Positions 63,781-64,000 of a stretch of DNA of 64,000 bases are shown here, one piece after another. The notes beneath the pieces are model-generated. The model was not told the DNA's origin. It was given only the letters and a program-made list of their open reading frames with translations, and searched no databases. The stretch is from Cyanoderma ruficeps. Taxonomy: Eukaryota; Chordata; Aves; Passeriformes; Timaliidae. The position numbers were made by a program, and so were the translations under genes. The stretch covers positions 10,562,026 through 10,626,025 of the forward strand of contig VZDJ01000594.1 in the NCBI GenBank assembly GCA_008694505.1, given 5' to 3'. Position 1 is the stretch's first letter; each line of letters begins with the position of its first letter.

Positions 63781-64000
63781 TGTCATGGTTTAACCCCTGT
63801 CAGCAACTAAGCATCACAGTGGGGTGGGGGACAGAATTGGAAGAGTGAAAGTGAGGAAACTCCAGGGTCAAAGTAAAGACAGGTTAGTAGGCAAAGAAAA
63901 AGCCATGCGCACGAGGACACCAAACCGAGGAATTCATACACCACTTCCCATGTTCAGCATCCCAAGGACAGCCAGGCTCCATCACATGTAATGATGACTT
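63781..64000 (-). mobile_element. endogenous retrovirus LTR, edge visible, runs off window
   Basis: The LTR boundary TGTCATGGTTTAACCCC lies at 63781, followed by CAGCAACTAAGCATCAC and GAGGAATTCATACACCACTT, a sequence I know as a common passerine LTR. On the minus strand its terminal part matches the fragment at 51418-51715. It continues past the right edge, so the other boundary, any target-site duplication and any viral coding region cannot be judged. No viral protein frame is visible in the 220 bases present. Confidence 0.8.

Overview
The window is vertebrate nuclear DNA, almost certainly from a bird and probably a songbird. It has spliced exons with GT-AG junctions and long introns. It also has CR1 retrotransposon 3' ends with the bird-style TTCTATGAT tail, and two pieces of an endogenous retrovirus LTR whose edge (TGTCATGGTTTAACC) I know from passerine genomes. 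The bird call rests on these repeats and the organisation; the passerine call is inference.

The only gene I can name is MRAS (muscle Ras, an R-Ras-family small GTPase), on the minus strand and cut by the left edge. Three coding exons are present with matching phases: 12527-12719 (residues 1-64), 3723-3876 (65-116) and 533-632 (116-149). They carry the P-loop, switch I, switch II and NKVD motifs. The SAK motif, polybasic tail and CAAX box must lie left of base 1. Exon order therefore runs right to left, and everything from base 1 to about 33.7 kb is MRAS.

A CpG island at about 33.05-34.25 kb is the likely MRAS promoter. In it I see a perfect MEF2 consensus, a CArG/TATA-like element 12 bp away and a minus-strand splice donor (GTGAGC) ending a probable untranslated first exon. 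Intron 1 would be about 20.9 kb, intron 2 is 8.65 kb and intron 3 is 3.09 kb. The introns hold old repeats, low-complexity A/C or T/G tracts and several inverted repeats, the best being a 52-bp-arm imperfect hairpin in intron 2.

From 34.3 to 64 kb no known protein-coding exon could be recognised. This stretch looks like the gene-poor flank upstream of MRAS. It has three CR1 fragments, two LTR fragments of one family in opposite orientation, a 149-base assembly gap beside a poly-A run, a small isolated CpG-rich patch at 50.7 kb, a 60-bp tandem duplication at 60.5 kb and one unidentified exon-like segment at 58.6 kb. I found no evidence of a new multi-gene system. The points worth a second look are regulatory and structural.
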